Of a stretch of DNA of 64,000 bases, positions 40,439-49,777 are shown piece after piece (position 1 is the first letter of the stretch; the number at the start of each line of letters is the position of its first letter). The notes beneath the pieces are model-generated. The model saw nothing but the letters and a program-made list of their open reading frames with translations. It did no database searches and was not told the origin of the DNA. The position numbers and the translations under genes are program-made. The stretch comes from Brevibacillus panacihumi (GTDB lineage: Bacteria > Bacillota > Bacilli > Brevibacillales > Brevibacillaceae): contig NZ_RHHT01000007.1 in NCBI RefSeq assembly GCF_003710985.1, positions 50,072 to 114,071 of the forward strand, given 5' to 3'.

Positions 40439-42607
40439 ATGGAGCTAACGTTGCTGATTCAGACAATTGCCCGGGATACGGGTGTCAAACCTCATCAGGC
40501 AGAGCGCACCATCGCTTTGCTGGACGAGGGCAATACGGTGCCGTTTATCGCACGTTACCGCAAAGAGATGACGGGCCAATTGGATGAAACGCAGATCCGG
40601 GCGATTGAAGAGCGGCTTCGCTATCTGCGCAATTTGTCTGTGCGCAAGGAAGAGGTCCTGCGGCTGATCGAGGAGCAGGGGAAACTGACGGATGAACTGA
40701 AGGCGGCGATCGAACGAGCGGTGAAGCTGCAGGAAGTGGAGGATCTGTACCGTCCCTACAAGCAAAAGCGCCGTACACGTGCGACGATGGCCAAGGAAAA
40801 GGGACTGGAGCCGCTTGCCCAGTATCTGTTGGCGCTGCCGAAGTCGGGCGAGCCGGAGCGGGAAGCGTCTCGCTATATCGATCCCGAGAAAGGTGTCCAG
40901 TCGGCAGAGGACGCGCTCCAAGGCGCAATGGACATCGTGGCTGAGCACATTGCTGACGACCCGGATATCAGGCAGTGGATTCGCAAGCAGACACTGCAAA
41001 AAGGCCAGCTGCTGTCTGAGCAGAAGGCAGAAGAGGCCGATGAGAAAAACGTCTATCAAATGTATTATTCCTATAGTGAACCGGTGAAAAAAGTGGTGCC
41101 GCATCGCGTCCTGGCGATCAACCGCGGTGAGAGCGAAGGCGTTTTAAAAGTGACGGTGGAAGCGCCGGTGGCGGATATTCTGGCATGGGTGGAGCGAAGA
41201 GTCATCCGGCAGGAGACAGTCGCCCGCGCTTTGCTGCAGCGTACGATCGAGGATGCATACAAACGGCTGATCGCCCCTTCCGTGGAGCGGGAAGTGCGCA
41301 CAGAACTGACCGAGGCGGCAGAAGAGCAGGCGATTCACATATTTTCCGAAAATCTGCGCAATCTGCTGCTGCAGCCGCCTGTTAAGGGAAAAGTGGTCCT
41401 GGGAGTCGACCCGGCCTATCGTACGGGCTGCAAGCTGGCCGTCGTGGATGAGACAGGCAAGCTGTTGGAGGTGGCGGTCATCTACCCGACGCCGCCAGCG
41501 AACAAGGTGGCGGAAGCCTCTGCCAAGGTGAAGCAGCTCATCGCGGCTTACGGAGTGACGTTGATCGCGATTGGCAATGGAACCGCTTCACGCGAAACCG
41601 AGCAGTTCATCGCTTCTGTGCTCAAGGAATTGAAGCAGCCGATCCATTATCTGATCGTCAACGAAGCGGGGGCCTCTGTCTATTCAGCGTCCCAACTGGC
41701 GAAGGAGGAATTCCCTGATCTGGACGTGGCGGAGCGCAGTGCAGCCTCGATTGCGCGCCGATTGCAGGATCCGCTGGCAGAGCTGGTAAAAATCGACCCT
41801 AAATCTGTAGGCGTCGGTCAATATCAGCACGATGTCTCCCAATCCCGTCTGGAGGATAGCCTCCAATTCGTCGTAGAATCGGCGGTCAACCACGTCGGGG
41901 TGGATGTCAATACGGCTTCCGCATCGCTTCTCCAGTACGTCTCCGGCATCAGCCGCCAGGTAGCCGGAAACATCGTGAAAAAGCGGGAGGAAATCGGGAA
42001 ATTCACGTCACGCACACAACTGAAGGAAGTACCGCGCCTGGGAGCCAAAACATATGAGCAGTGTATCGGCTTTTTGCGGATCGCGGATGGCAGCAATCCG
42101 TTGGACAAGACGCCGATTCACCCAGAGTCCTACGATGCTACGTACAAGCTGCTCGACATGCTGGGAATCGCGCCGCAGGAAATCGGCAGCGAGGCATGCC
42201 GGAATCGGCTGCAAGCCCTCGATATAGCCAAGACTGCCGAAAAGCTGGGCATCGGGGAGCCTACCTTGCAGGATATGGTGGAAAGCTTGCTGCGTCCTGG
42301 ACGAGATCCGCGTGACGAGCTGCCTAAACCGCTGTTGCGCAGCGATGTCTTGCAGCTGTCTGACCTGAGTGCCGGGTTGAAGCTGCAAGGGACGGTGCGC
42401 AATGTCGTAGACTTTGGAGCCTTTGTCGACATCGGGTTGAAAAACGACGGGCTAGTTCACATCTCCCGGTTGAAAAAAGGCTTCGTCAAGCATCCGCTGG
42501 ATGTCGTCACTGTCGGGGACATTGTGGATGTCTGGGTCGTGGAAATCGACGAGAAACGGCAGCGTGTGGGCCTGACGATGATCGCGCCGGATGAGGCAGG
42601 CAAATAA
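40439..42607 (+). CDS. tex: Tex family RNA-binding transcription accessory protein
   Basis: A 722-residue multidomain protein: N-terminal helical Tex domain (to ~200), YqgF-like RNase-H fold (~320-450, VLGVDPAYRTGCKLAVVD), helix-hairpin-helix pair (~490-560, SGISRQVAGNIVKKREE), and a C-terminal S1 RNA-binding domain (~640-710, LQGTVRNVVDFGAFVDIGLKNDGLVHIS). Tex binds nucleic acids and affects transcription; its exact role is debated. ATG 40439 follows AGGAGGA; the longer frame to 40331 overlaps the terminator. Position after sigB matches B. subtilis. Confidence 0.93.
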   Translation: MELTLLIQTIARDTGVKPHQAERTIALLDEGNTVPFIARYRKEMTGQLDETQIRAIEERLRYLRNLSVRKEEVLRLIEEQGKLTDELKAAIERAVKLQEVEDLYRPYKQKRRTRATMAKEKGLEPLAQYLLALPKSGEPEREASRYIDPEKGVQSAEDALQGAMDIVAEHIADDPDIRQWIRKQTLQKGQLLSEQKAEEADEKNVYQMYYSYSEPVKKVVPHRVLAINRGESEGVLKVTVEAPVADILAWVERRVIRQETVARALLQRTIEDAYKRLIAPSVEREVRTELTEAAEEQAIHIFSENLRNLLLQPPVKGKVVLGVDPAYRTGCKLAVVDETGKLLEVAVIYPTPPANKVAEASAKVKQLIAAYGVTLIAIGNGTASRETEQFIASVLKELKQPIHYLIVNEAGASVYSASQLAKEEFPDLDVAERSAASIARRLQDPLAELVKIDPKSVGVGQYQHDVSQSRLEDSLQFVVESAVNHVGVDVNTASASLLQYVSGISRQVAGNIVKKREEIGKFTSRTQLKEVPRLGAKTYEQCIGFLRIADGSNPLDKTPIHPESYDATYKLLDMLGIAPQEIGSEACRNRLQALDIAKTAEKLGIGEPTLQDMVESLLRPGRDPRDELPKPLLRSDVLQLSDLSAGLKLQGTVRNVVDFGAFVDIGLKNDGLVHISRLKKGFVKHPLDVVTVGDIVDVWVVEIDEKRQRVGLTMIAPDEAGK

Positions 42608-42640
42608 AAAAGGCGGCGTCCCGTCATTGCGGACGACCAC
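42605..42640 (-). terminator. terminator of cmpA (minus strand)
   Basis: Read on the minus strand, CGTCC and GGACG form the stem core and a T-rich tract follows at 42612-42605. The tex stop codon lies at its far edge. Confidence 0.55.
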
Positions 42641-42746
42641 CATGTTTTTCCCAGTATAAGAACCAACAGCTGTTCAGCAGGCGAATCTGGCGAATGTCCT
42701 TCCCGATGAAGGCACGTTGCAGCTGCCTGCGCATCCATTGTGGCAT
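42624..42746 (-). CDS. cmpA: cortex morphogenetic protein CmpA
   Basis: A 40-residue gene. The peptide begins MPQWMRRQLQRAFIGKD and continues with IRLLNSCWFLYWEKH, closely matching B. subtilis CmpA (37 residues), which in the mother cell blocks cortex assembly until the coat is properly made, by promoting ClpXP breakdown of SpoIVA. It lies between tex and sprT as in B. subtilis. The start is the ATG at 42746 directly after AGGAGGTACCTTC; the open frame extends further upstream but without a site. The binding site is one arm of a 12-bp inverted repeat. Confidence 0.9.
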   Translation of the reverse strand: MPQWMRRQLQRAFIGKDIRQIRLLNSCWFLYWEKHGGRPQ

Positions 42747-42748
42747 GA

Positions 42749-42810
42749 AGGTACCTCCTGGAGATATTCGTCTATTGGCAATGTATGCGCCGGACGAACA
42801 GGAGGTACCT
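42749..42810 (-). promoter_or_regulatory. inverted repeat able to mask the cmpA ribosome binding site
   Basis: On the minus strand AGGTACCTCCTG (42810-42799) is the exact complement of CAGGAGGTACCT (42760-42749), which is the cmpA binding site. Just inside, TTCGTC (42798-42793) pairs with GACGAA (42772-42767), leaving a 6-base bulge. A sequence CATACATT (42787-42780), identical to the sigma-E -10 consensus, lies in the loop. If transcription starts upstream of the repeat, the site would be hidden; if it starts from that -10, the repeat may be an operator. Confidence 0.65.
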
Positions 42811-42940
42811 ATTATTTCGTAAAAGCGTAAATCCGACCTCGCCTGCAAAGGCACGGAACTCGACAAGGCGATGAGCAGGTATAAATACGATTCGGGCAGG
42901 CAACGTATGGCGGCCCGGTGTGGGAAGGCTGGGACGAGAG

Positions 42941-43414
42941 ATGACCGATCAGGAACTGCAAAAATTGGTGGAGGAGATCTCCAGCCGCTTTTTCGGCGTG
43001 GCTTTTCGCCATCAGGCTCGCTTCAATGGACGGCTGCGTACCACAGGGGGACGTTATCTGCTGCGCACGCATGACATCGAGATCAATCCGCGGCATCTGC
43101 ACGAGCATGGGGAAGAAGAACTGGTGGGGATCATCAAGCATGAGCTTTGTCATTACCACCTGCATCTTGCCAAGAGAGGCTATCGCCATGCGGATCGGGA
43201 TTTTCAGCAATTGCTGCAGCAAGTCGGGGGGAGCAGGTATTGTCAGCAGGTGGGGAATGGCAGAACGCAGCTCCCGTATCGCTATGAGCTTCGCTGCCAA
43301 TCCTGCGGCATGAGCTACAAGCGCAAAAGAAAGATGAATCCCACCCGCTATCGCTGCGGGCGCTGCAGCGGCAAACTGACTCTTCGCGAGCTGCAGCCTG
43401 CCAAGCCGAATTAG
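42941..43414 (+). CDS. sprT: SprT-like zinc metalloprotease-fold protein
   Basis: A 157-residue protein with the metalloprotease motif HELCH (residues 67-71) and a C-terminal zinc ribbon of two CxxC pairs (RCQSCG and RCGRCS). Relatives of Spartan; the bacterial role is not settled. RTTGGRYLLRTHDIEINPRHL is almost identical in spacing to B. subtilis SprT. The start is ATG 42941 by that alignment; upstream GGGACGAGAG is a weak site, and a GTG at 42920 is the alternative. It is divergent from cmpA. Confidence 0.88.
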   Translation: MTDQELQKLVEEISSRFFGVAFRHQARFNGRLRTTGGRYLLRTHDIEINPRHLHEHGEEELVGIIKHELCHYHLHLAKRGYRHADRDFQQLLQQVGGSRYCQQVGNGRTQLPYRYELRCQSCGMSYKRKRKMNPTRYRCGRCSGKLTLRELQPAKPN

Positions 43415-43436
43415 CGCAGCCCTGTGCTCTGGTTTC

Positions 43437-43466
43437 TTGCGTCTCTTTGGAAGGCAACGTTATAAT
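43437..43466 (+). promoter_or_regulatory. sigma-A-like promoter of the thiL-tsa operon
   Basis: TTGCGT (43437-43442), 18-bp spacer, TATAAT (43461-43466), 33 bp before the thiL start. Confidence 0.6.
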
Positions 43467-43498
43467 GAACTGACTATGCAGCAAAGGAGAGCTGGAAG

Positions 43499-44512
43499 GT
43501 GGCACATGATGAATTTTCCTTGATCCGGCAATGGACGAGCCGTTCGAACGGACAAGAAGGTGACGGCCTGACTGTCGGGATCGGAGATGATGCTGCCGTT
43601 TTTAGCCCCACGCCAGAGATGGAAGTCGTGGCATGCTGTGATGCGATGGTAGAGACGGTCCATTTTTTAAGAGAGACCATGAAGCCGGCTGACATCGGCT
43701 ACAAGGCGGTGATCAGCAACATTAGCGACATCGCTGCCATGGGCGGGATAGCCCGGTACGCCCTGGTCAGCATTGCGGTTTCGCCTAGTTATACAGATGA
43801 AGAGTACAGGCAAATATACGATGGCATCTACGAGGCATGCGAGCAGTATGGCGTTCGCGTGATTGGCGGAGATACGGTCTCTTCTCCTCGGTCCTTGCAT
43901 CTGTCCGTCACCGTGCTGGGCGAGGTTGAAGCGGGGCGCGCGATTCGCCGTTCCCAGGCTAGGCCGGGGCAGCTTGTATTCGTGACCGGGCATGTCGGCA
44001 GTTCTGCTGCCGGACTGCACCTGCTGCTGGCGAAAAACGAGCCGGAAGCGAAGTGGCTGCCTCTAGTGGAGGCGCATCAACGTCCCGCTGCTCAAATTCA
44101 GGCTGGGCGACTGCTCCAGGCTTCAGGAGTGTGTGGAGCATTGAACGATGTCAGCGACGGGCTGGCATCCGAGCTGTGGGAGATCGCCGAGGCGAGCGAC
44201 GTGACGATCCGCATCGCTGCAGAATCCATCCCGATTCGAGAGGAAGTTCTCGCCTATGCCCGGGTTTCTCGCAAGGAACCGCTGGACTGGGCTTTGTACG
44301 GTGGGGAAGACTATCAATTGGTTGGAACTGTATCAGAGGACGGTCTTGCCGCCCTCTCGCAGCAGTTTGCCGAAAAAGGCATTCCGTTTACGGTGATCGG
44401 CCGCGTGGAAGGAAATGGAAAAAATGTTCTGGTCACACGTGATGGCCAGCAGATGACGCTGAACAAGGCGGGTTTCAATCACTTTGTCCACGTGGAAGAG
44501 AAGAAAGGATGA
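43499..44512 (+). CDS. thiL: thiamine-monophosphate kinase
   Basis: A 337-residue enzyme of the PurM/AIRS fold that makes thiamine pyrophosphate from thiamine phosphate with ATP. Landmarks are IGDDAAVF near residue 28, [28 protein letters not shown] and the late SDGLASEL plus YGGEDYQLV. The start is GTG with AAAGGAGAG upstream. It leads an operon with tsaE, tsaB, rimI and tsaD, an order seen in many Bacillales. The tsaE binding site is inside its last codons. No TPP riboswitch is visible in front. Confidence 0.95.
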   Translation: MAHDEFSLIRQWTSRSNGQEGDGLTVGIGDDAAVFSPTPEMEVVACCDAMVETVHFLRETMKPADIGYKAVISNISDIAAMGGIARYALVSIAVSPSYTDEEYRQIYDGIYEACEQYGVRVIGGDTVSSPRSLHLSVTVLGEVEAGRAIRRSQARPGQLVFVTGHVGSSAAGLHLLLAKNEPEAKWLPLVEAHQRPAAQIQAGRLLQASGVCGALNDVSDGLASELWEIAEASDVTIRIAAESIPIREEVLAYARVSRKEPLDWALYGGEDYQLVGTVSEDGLAALSQQFAEKGIPFTVIGRVEGNGKNVLVTRDGQQMTLNKAGFNHFVHVEEKKG

Positions 44513-44517
44513 CGGCA

Positions 44518-44988
44518 ATGGCGTACAAGTGGACGCTCGCAGGAGTAGAGCAGACCCAGAATTTTGCCGCACGGCTTGCTGATCTTTTGCAGCCTGCCGA
44601 TCTGTTGGCGCTGGAGGGCGATCTGGGAGCGGGCAAAACAACGTTCACGCAAGGGCTGGCGCGAGGCTTGGGAGTGCGGAATGTGGTGAACAGTCCGACC
44701 TTTACGATCATAAAAGAGTATCAGGGGCGCTTGCCGTTGTATCATATGGACGTGTACCGGGTGGGCGGCGATGTCGATTCACTCGGCTTGGACGATTATT
44801 TCTTTGGAGAAGGCGTCTGCGTTGTGGAGTGGGCATCCTTGATCGAGGAAGTCTTGCCGCCGGACCGTTTGACGATTTTCCTGCGTGCGGTTGGCGACGG
44901 ACAGCGGCTGGTCGAGCTGGTGCCGCGAGGAGATCGCTACGTGAGATTGTGTGAGGAGTTTGATTTTGATGCGCGTACTGGCGATTGA
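44518..44988 (+). CDS. tsaE: tRNA t6A synthesis ATPase TsaE
   Basis: A 156-residue P-loop ATPase needed with TsaB and TsaD for threonylcarbamoyl-adenosine at position 37 of ANN-reading tRNAs. Walker A is [20 protein letters not shown], and later [10 protein letters not shown] and [13 protein letters not shown] are family marks. ATG 44518 is spaced well from AAAGGA; an ATG at 44509 is too close. The 3' end overlaps tsaB by 20 bases. Confidence 0.93.
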   Translation: MAYKWTLAGVEQTQNFAARLADLLQPADLLALEGDLGAGKTTFTQGLARGLGVRNVVNSPTFTIIKEYQGRLPLYHMDVYRVGGDVDSLGLDDYFFGEGVCVVEWASLIEEVLPPDRLTIFLRAVGDGQRLVELVPRGDRYVRLCEEFDFDARTGD

Positions 44989-45691
44989 TACATCCAATCT
45001 GGTCTTAAGTGTAGCCGTCGTGGAGGATGAACGCGTCCTGGCAGAGACGACGACCAATCAGCAGAAAAACCATTCCGTTCGCATGATGGATGCGATCAGC
45101 GAGCTTTTGGACGCCACCAATACCTCTCCGGAAGAATTGAGCGGCATCGGAGTCGCTATCGGACCCGGGTCGTATACTGGCGTGCGAATCGGGGTTGCTT
45201 CTGCGAAAAGCATCGCCTGGTCCTTGAACTTGCCAGTCGTAGGCGTCAGCAGTCTTCAGGCAGTCGCCATGAATGCGCTCGGCTTCGCGGATTTGATCGT
45301 GCCCTTGTTTGATGCCAGACGCGGGCAGGTCTACACGGGCTCCTATACCTCCAGAGGTCTGGATAGCCTAGACGTATTGGAAAAAGAGCGGATTATCCTT
45401 TTGCAAGAGTGGTTGCCGCTTATGCGCGATCGTGCTGGCGGGAGGTCGATTCTCTTCCTGGGCGAAGATGTGCGGATGCACCGGCAGACAATCGAGCAGG
45501 TCTTGGGGGAGCAGGCCCTTTTTGCCTCCCCGGCGTTCAACCATCCGCGGGCGGCGCATATTGGCTACCTGGCGATGCAAAGGCTGCAGGAGAGTGGAGA
45601 TGCCCATGCGCTGGTACCGGAATATCTCCAGTTGGCAGAGGCAGAAGCGAAATGGCTGGCGCAAAAGCAGGAGGGTTCGGTAAAGGAGTGA
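44969..45691 (+). CDS. tsaB: t6A synthesis protein TsaB
   Basis: A 240-residue ASKHA-fold protein that scaffolds TsaD and TsaE in the t6A complex. The N-terminal strand pattern [38 protein letters not shown] near residue 65 and VPLFDARRGQVY are typical. ATG 44969 follows GAGGAG; a small in-frame extension is rejected. rimI follows four bp after its stop. Confidence 0.93.
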   Translation: MRVLAIDTSNLVLSVAVVEDERVLAETTTNQQKNHSVRMMDAISELLDATNTSPEELSGIGVAIGPGSYTGVRIGVASAKSIAWSLNLPVVGVSSLQAVAMNALGFADLIVPLFDARRGQVYTGSYTSRGLDSLDVLEKERIILLQEWLPLMRDRAGGRSILFLGEDVRMHRQTIEQVLGEQALFASPAFNHPRAAHIGYLAMQRLQESGDAHALVPEYLQLAEAEAKWLAQKQEGSVKE

Positions 45692-45695
45692 TCGC

Positions 45696-46154
45696 ATGGA
45701 TCAACCGATAGAGTTGGGATTCCGTTTTATGACACTGGCGGACGTCGGAGCCGTCACCGAGCTGGAACGCTTGTCGTTTACCACTCCTTGGCCGCACGAT
45801 GCCTTTGTCAATGAATTGACGAAAAATCCGAACGCGCGTTATGTGGTAGCCCTGCATCAGAACAAGGTCATTGCCTACTGCGGGATGTGGATTATCATTG
45901 ATGAGGCTCACATCACCAACGTGGCCGTCCACCCCTCGTATCGGGGCAGGAATATCGGGATTCGGCTGATGCAAAAAATGATGGGAGTCGCGATGATGTT
46001 TGGCGCGAAAAGCATGACGCTGGAGGTGCGGCCTTCGAACACGGTCGCTCGCAGCATGTACGTCAAGCTGGGTTTTACGGAACAAGGGATCAGAAAACGA
46101 TATTATTCGGATAACAATGAGGACGCAATCATTATGTGGGTGACATTGCAATGA
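45696..46154 (+). CDS. rimI: ribosomal-protein-alanine N-acetyltransferase RimI
   Basis: A 152-residue GNAT acetyltransferase. The acetyl-CoA pyrophosphate loop is [15 protein letters not shown] near residue 82, followed by [19 protein letters not shown]. RimI acetylates the N-terminal alanine of ribosomal protein S18 in E. coli; the target in Firmicutes is not well shown. It overlaps the tsaD start as ATGA. Confidence 0.9.
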   Translation: MDQPIELGFRFMTLADVGAVTELERLSFTTPWPHDAFVNELTKNPNARYVVALHQNKVIAYCGMWIIIDEAHITNVAVHPSYRGRNIGIRLMQKMMGVAMMFGAKSMTLEVRPSNTVARSMYVKLGFTEQGIRKRYYSDNNEDAIIMWVTLQ

Positions 46155-47233
46155 ACAGGACAAACCAATCGCGCTACGAACAGCGCGTCATGCAGGCCTA
46201 TCAGGCACATAAACAGTCGGGAGGTCCGACTTATATTCTGGGAATTGAGACGAGCTGCGATGAAACGTCGGCTTCGGTAGTCCGGGATGGCCGCGAAGTT
46301 TTGTCCAATGTGATTGCCTCCCAGGCGGATATTCACAAGCGCTTCGGCGGCGTCGTGCCGGAGGTGGCTTCCAGACGCCACGTGGAGAATATTACGCTGA
46401 CGATCGAGGAAGCTCTGCGAGAGGCCGACAAGACGCTCGATGAGATCCACGCTATCGCTGTTACTTATGGACCGGGCCTGGTAGGAGCCTTGCTCGTAGG
46501 GGTTGCGGCTGCCAAAGCAATCTCTCTGGCGCGAGGCATTCCGTTGATCGGGGTTCACCATATCGCTGGACATATTTACGCGAATCGCCTCGTCGAAGAG
46601 ATGGATTTCCCGCTGATCTCCCTCGTCGTTTCCGGAGGTCACACGGAATTGGTCTGGATGAAGGGGCATGGCCAGTTTGAAATTCTGGGCGAGACGAGGG
46701 ACGATGCCGCCGGCGAGGCTTACGACAAGGTGGCTCGTGCGCTCAACATGCCGTATCCGGGCGGCCCGCACATCGATCGGCTTGCTCATGAGGGAGAAGC
46801 GAATGTCCCCCTCCCTCGCTCCTGGCTGGAACCCGATTCCTATGATTTCAGCTTCAGCGGCTTGAAATCCGCTGTCCTCAACACCCTGCACAATGCCGCG
46901 CAGCGCGGGGAGACGATTCAGCCTGCCAATCTGGCCGCAAGCTTCCAGGACTCGGTAACAGAGGTCCTGGTCGAAAAAACGCTGCGCGCAGTCCGGCAAT
47001 TCGGGGCCAAGCAGGTGTTGCTGGCAGGTGGTGTGGCGGCGAATAGGGGATTGCGGGAAAGACTGCAGTCTCGTTGCCAGCAGGAAGGCATCCCGCTTGT
47101 CATTCCGCCGCTCTCGCTTTGTACGGACAATGCCGCCATGATCGCGGCCGCAGGATATATTCGCTATGAAAAAGGGGAATTTGCCGGGCTTGATCTCAAC
47201 GGAGTCCCGGGCTTGTCGCTTGCTGAGCACTAA
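46151..47233 (+). CDS. tsaD: tRNA N6-threonylcarbamoyladenosine transferase TsaD
   Basis: A 360-residue ASKHA metalloenzyme that transfers the threonylcarbamoyl group to A37 of tRNA. The core begins [16 protein letters not shown]; the metal-binding HHIAGH lies near residue 136, then [11 protein letters not shown] and the late [15 protein letters not shown]. There is an N-terminal extension of about 30 residues before the core compared with most TsaD; no better start with a binding site is available, so I keep the ATG that overlaps rimI. Terminator and a DnaA-box cluster follow. Confidence 0.95.
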   Translation: MNRTNQSRYEQRVMQAYQAHKQSGGPTYILGIETSCDETSASVVRDGREVLSNVIASQADIHKRFGGVVPEVASRRHVENITLTIEEALREADKTLDEIHAIAVTYGPGLVGALLVGVAAAKAISLARGIPLIGVHHIAGHIYANRLVEEMDFPLISLVVSGGHTELVWMKGHGQFEILGETRDDAAGEAYDKVARALNMPYPGGPHIDRLAHEGEANVPLPRSWLEPDSYDFSFSGLKSAVLNTLHNAAQRGETIQPANLAASFQDSVTEVLVEKTLRAVRQFGAKQVLLAGGVAANRGLRERLQSRCQQEGIPLVIPPLSLCTDNAAMIAAAGYIRYEKGEFAGLDLNGVPGLSLAEH

Positions 47234-47269
47234 AGGGGCAGGTGGCAGGCAATCCATAAGATTTTTTTC

Positions 47270-47313
47270 AAGGCTGTCCCGAAGTCAGGTGCTGACGACG
47301 GGGCAGCCTTTTT
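47270..47313 (+). terminator. terminator of the thiL-tsaD operon
   Basis: AAGGCTG-t-CCC (47270) pairs with GGG-g-CAGCCTT (47300), followed by TTTT. Confidence 0.85.
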
Positions 47314-47348
47314 CCCTCTTCGCCTCGATCAGTTGGTGGGCTGCCAAC

Positions 47349-47497
47349 TTGTCCACAGAAGTCGAATAACTTTTGTGTCTGTCCCGAGCTCCCCCTGTGA
47401 ATACTGGTGATAACTATAAAAAATGACCGGGAAAATAGCCCGGTTCCTGTGGATTATTCTGTGGAATATGTGGATAAAGCAGGCAGTGTTATCAACA
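47349..47497. promoter_or_regulatory. cluster of six DnaA-box-like sites downstream of tsaD
   Basis: TTGTCCACA (47349), TGTGAATAC (47396), TGTGGATTA (47448), TGTGGAATA (47460), TGTGGATAA (47469) and TTATCAACA (47489). The fifth is a perfect DnaA box (TTATCCACA) on the minus strand; four others have one mismatch to TTATNCACA and one has two. Three are packed within 30 bp. The last lies directly before the binding site of the next gene. DnaA-box clusters away from oriC are known in B. subtilis. Confidence 0.7.
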
Positions 47498-47509
47498 GGA
47501 GGGAGCAAA

Positions 47510-49774
47510 GTGAAGAGAAAATGCCTCATTTTTCTGTCAGTATTATTGCTGTTGACCATGGTCCCAAAATCGGAGGCGCGTCAGACAGCGCAAGGCCCGC
47601 AGGTGATACTCCTGTTCTTGGAAGGGATGTCTTTTGCCGATCTGGAGAGGTGGCGCACCTATCCACATGTGGACAGTTGGCTGGAGCAGGCGGGAATCGG
47701 GGCGCTGTCGATCCGGTCGCCAGGCGCGCGTACAGCGGCTAATGCCTATCTTCTAATGGGAGGCGGCTCGCAAGCGCTCTACACGGAGCGAAGCGGTACC
47801 GCCTATGAAAGAGGGGAAATCCTTCAGGGCAATCAAACGGCGGGTGTATGGGCAGCAAAGCTTGGACTGGATCCTGCAGACGCCCAAATTGTCTTTCCGG
47901 GTATTTTCCGGCTTCATGCGGAGAATCGGGACAAGCCTTACACGCCGCAGATCGGCCTTCTGGGCAGCGTGCTTGCAGCCCATCAGATCCCGGTGACAGC
48001 ATACGGGTCCGGCGACTACGAGGACGTCCGGCAGCGGCACGCCATTCTTTTTGCCATGGATGAGTTGGGACGTGTACCGCATGGCGATCTGTATGCAAGG
48101 ACTGCATCATCTACTGAGGACTACCCCCATGGAATCCGAACCCATTACGAGAAACTGCTAAGCAGCATCGCAGCCAACCAAAACAAGGGCCCAGGGTTGA
48201 TCACTGTGCAGCTGTCGGATCTGGCCCGCCTGTATCAGTTGGCAGATGCGATGGAACCGAACCAGTTTGAGCGTTCCTACGATCGCATTATGCGGGATTG
48301 GTCGGTTTTTTTGGATCAACTCTTGTCAGCACGAGCTGAAAATCAGACCGTCATGGTAGTCACGCCAGCGGTGCATGCCCAGGCCACACAGGAGAAAAAG
48401 CTGTTGCCGCCCATTCTGGTGTGGCGAAACGAAGAAAGCGGCCTGCTCACCTCGGCGACCACCAGACAGCCCGGACTGGTGAGTGGACTCGATATTCTGC
48501 CAACCCTGTTGTCTTGGTTGCAAGTGCCACAGCCAAAGGGGCTGGCTGGACATACGCTGCGCATCCAGGATAGCGGGACAGATATTGCTTCATTCTTTCA
48601 AAAGGTGGAGGGAATTCACCATACCTATGCGACACGCTCCTCTGTGCTGTACACCTATGTGATGCTGCAGATGATTACCCTCGCAGGTGCGGTCGCGCTT
48701 TGGCTATGGGGGAGAAAACACGGCATGGGCGAGGCGGGAGAGAAGCTTCGCCGCGGAATGCGTCTGGCTCTCTTGGCTATGCTCTGGTTCCCCTTTTTGC
48801 TGCTGGCCGAGGCGGCATTGACCTGGCAGGTATCGGGAATCGTCGTATTGGGAGCGTTGATTATGACCTCCCTGCTGCTCGCCTTTCTGATGGAGATCCT
48901 TCCGTTGTCTCGAATCGTTGCGGTCGTTTGCGGTTTGACTGTGGCTGGCCTGCTGCTGGATGGATGGACGGGAGCAAAATTGATGGGCCAATCGTACCTC
49001 GGATATGACCCGGTCATAGGCGCCCGCTTTTACGGATTAGGGAATGAGTACGAAGGGGTATTGATCGGCAGCACCGTACTGCTGGTCGCGGCCTTGTACC
49101 AAATCGACCGTACTCGGGAAAAGCGGCAGGGTTGGAGCCGTCAGGTGATCCCGGTGATTTCGGCGGTCTTGTTCGCGATTGTGCTGTATTATATGGTGGC
49201 TCCCCACTTGGGGACGGACGCGGGCGGCTTTTTAGCCGGACTGGTTGGATTTTTTGTTGCCGGGTCAAGGCTGTCGGGATGGAAGCTGGGCAAAAAAGGC
49301 CTCCTGCTTCTGGCAGGCGGCCTCGTGAGTGGTGTGCTGGTATTGATAGCGGGCAGTCTTTTGACGGATCAGCCCCTGACGCATGTAGGGCGGGTATCGC
49401 AGCAGATCGTCTCTGGCGATTGGGCGCAGGTGGCCCAGATGCTGGAACGAAAGCTGGAGATGAATATCCGCTTGATTCGCGTCTCGATCTGGAGCAAGGT
49501 GTTCGTCGTCTCGCTCCTCGTGCTCGGTGTGCTCTCCTTGCGAAATGATCGCTTTCTGGGGCATCTGGCGCAGGACTACCCGTATCTGGCCAAAGGCTTT
49601 GCCGGGGTGATCGCGGGCTCGCTCGCTGGATTGGTCTTGAATGATTCCGGCATCGTGACAGCTGCGACCTGCATCATGTTTATGGTCGTCCCGGCGCTCT
49701 ACGCTGCTCTGGGAGCTCCCGCAGAGTCAGCCATGCAGACAGAGGGGGCGAATAGCCGGGAGGTCGGCGACTGA
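47510..49774 (+). CDS. membrane protein with alkaline-phosphatase-like extracellular domain
   Basis: A 754-residue protein. A signal-like helix (residues 5-24) is followed by an outside domain of about 380 residues with an alkaline-phosphatase-superfamily look: VILLFLEGMSFADL at the start, NAYLLMGGGSQALY, VMVVTPAVHA and LVSGLDILPTLLSWL near the end. Then about ten membrane helices fill residues ~410-745, with GARFYGLGNEYEGVLIGS between two of them. Metal ligands are not obvious, so it may be catalytically dead. The start is GTG behind GGAGGGAG; the frame is open further up through the DnaA boxes without a site. I know no function for it. Confidence 0.85.
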   Translation: MKRKCLIFLSVLLLLTMVPKSEARQTAQGPQVILLFLEGMSFADLERWRTYPHVDSWLEQAGIGALSIRSPGARTAANAYLLMGGGSQALYTERSGTAYERGEILQGNQTAGVWAAKLGLDPADAQIVFPGIFRLHAENRDKPYTPQIGLLGSVLAAHQIPVTAYGSGDYEDVRQRHAILFAMDELGRVPHGDLYARTASSTEDYPHGIRTHYEKLLSSIAANQNKGPGLITVQLSDLARLYQLADAMEPNQFERSYDRIMRDWSVFLDQLLSARAENQTVMVVTPAVHAQATQEKKLLPPILVWRNEESGLLTSATTRQPGLVSGLDILPTLLSWLQVPQPKGLAGHTLRIQDSGTDIASFFQKVEGIHHTYATRSSVLYTYVMLQMITLAGAVALWLWGRKHGMGEAGEKLRRGMRLALLAMLWFPFLLLAEAALTWQVSGIVVLGALIMTSLLLAFLMEILPLSRIVAVVCGLTVAGLLLDGWTGAKLMGQSYLGYDPVIGARFYGLGNEYEGVLIGSTVLLVAALYQIDRTREKRQGWSRQVIPVISAVLFAIVLYYMVAPHLGTDAGGFLAGLVGFFVAGSRLSGWKLGKKGLLLLAGGLVSGVLVLIAGSLLTDQPLTHVGRVSQQIVSGDWAQVAQMLERKLEMNIRLIRVSIWSKVFVVSLLVLGVLSLRNDRFLGHLAQDYPYLAKGFAGVIAGSLAGLVLNDSGIVTAATCIMFMVVPALYAALGAPAESAMQTEGANSREVGD

Positions 49775-49777
49775 AGC

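Noticed and set aside
42747..42866. N-terminal extension of cmpA suggested by the open frame
   Set aside because: The extension spans the inverted repeat and lacks a binding site; the 40-residue form matches CmpA from its first residue.
43415..43498. TPP riboswitch in front of thiL
   Set aside because: The 84-bp gap is filled by a promoter and ribosome binding site and lacks the conserved THI-box cores.
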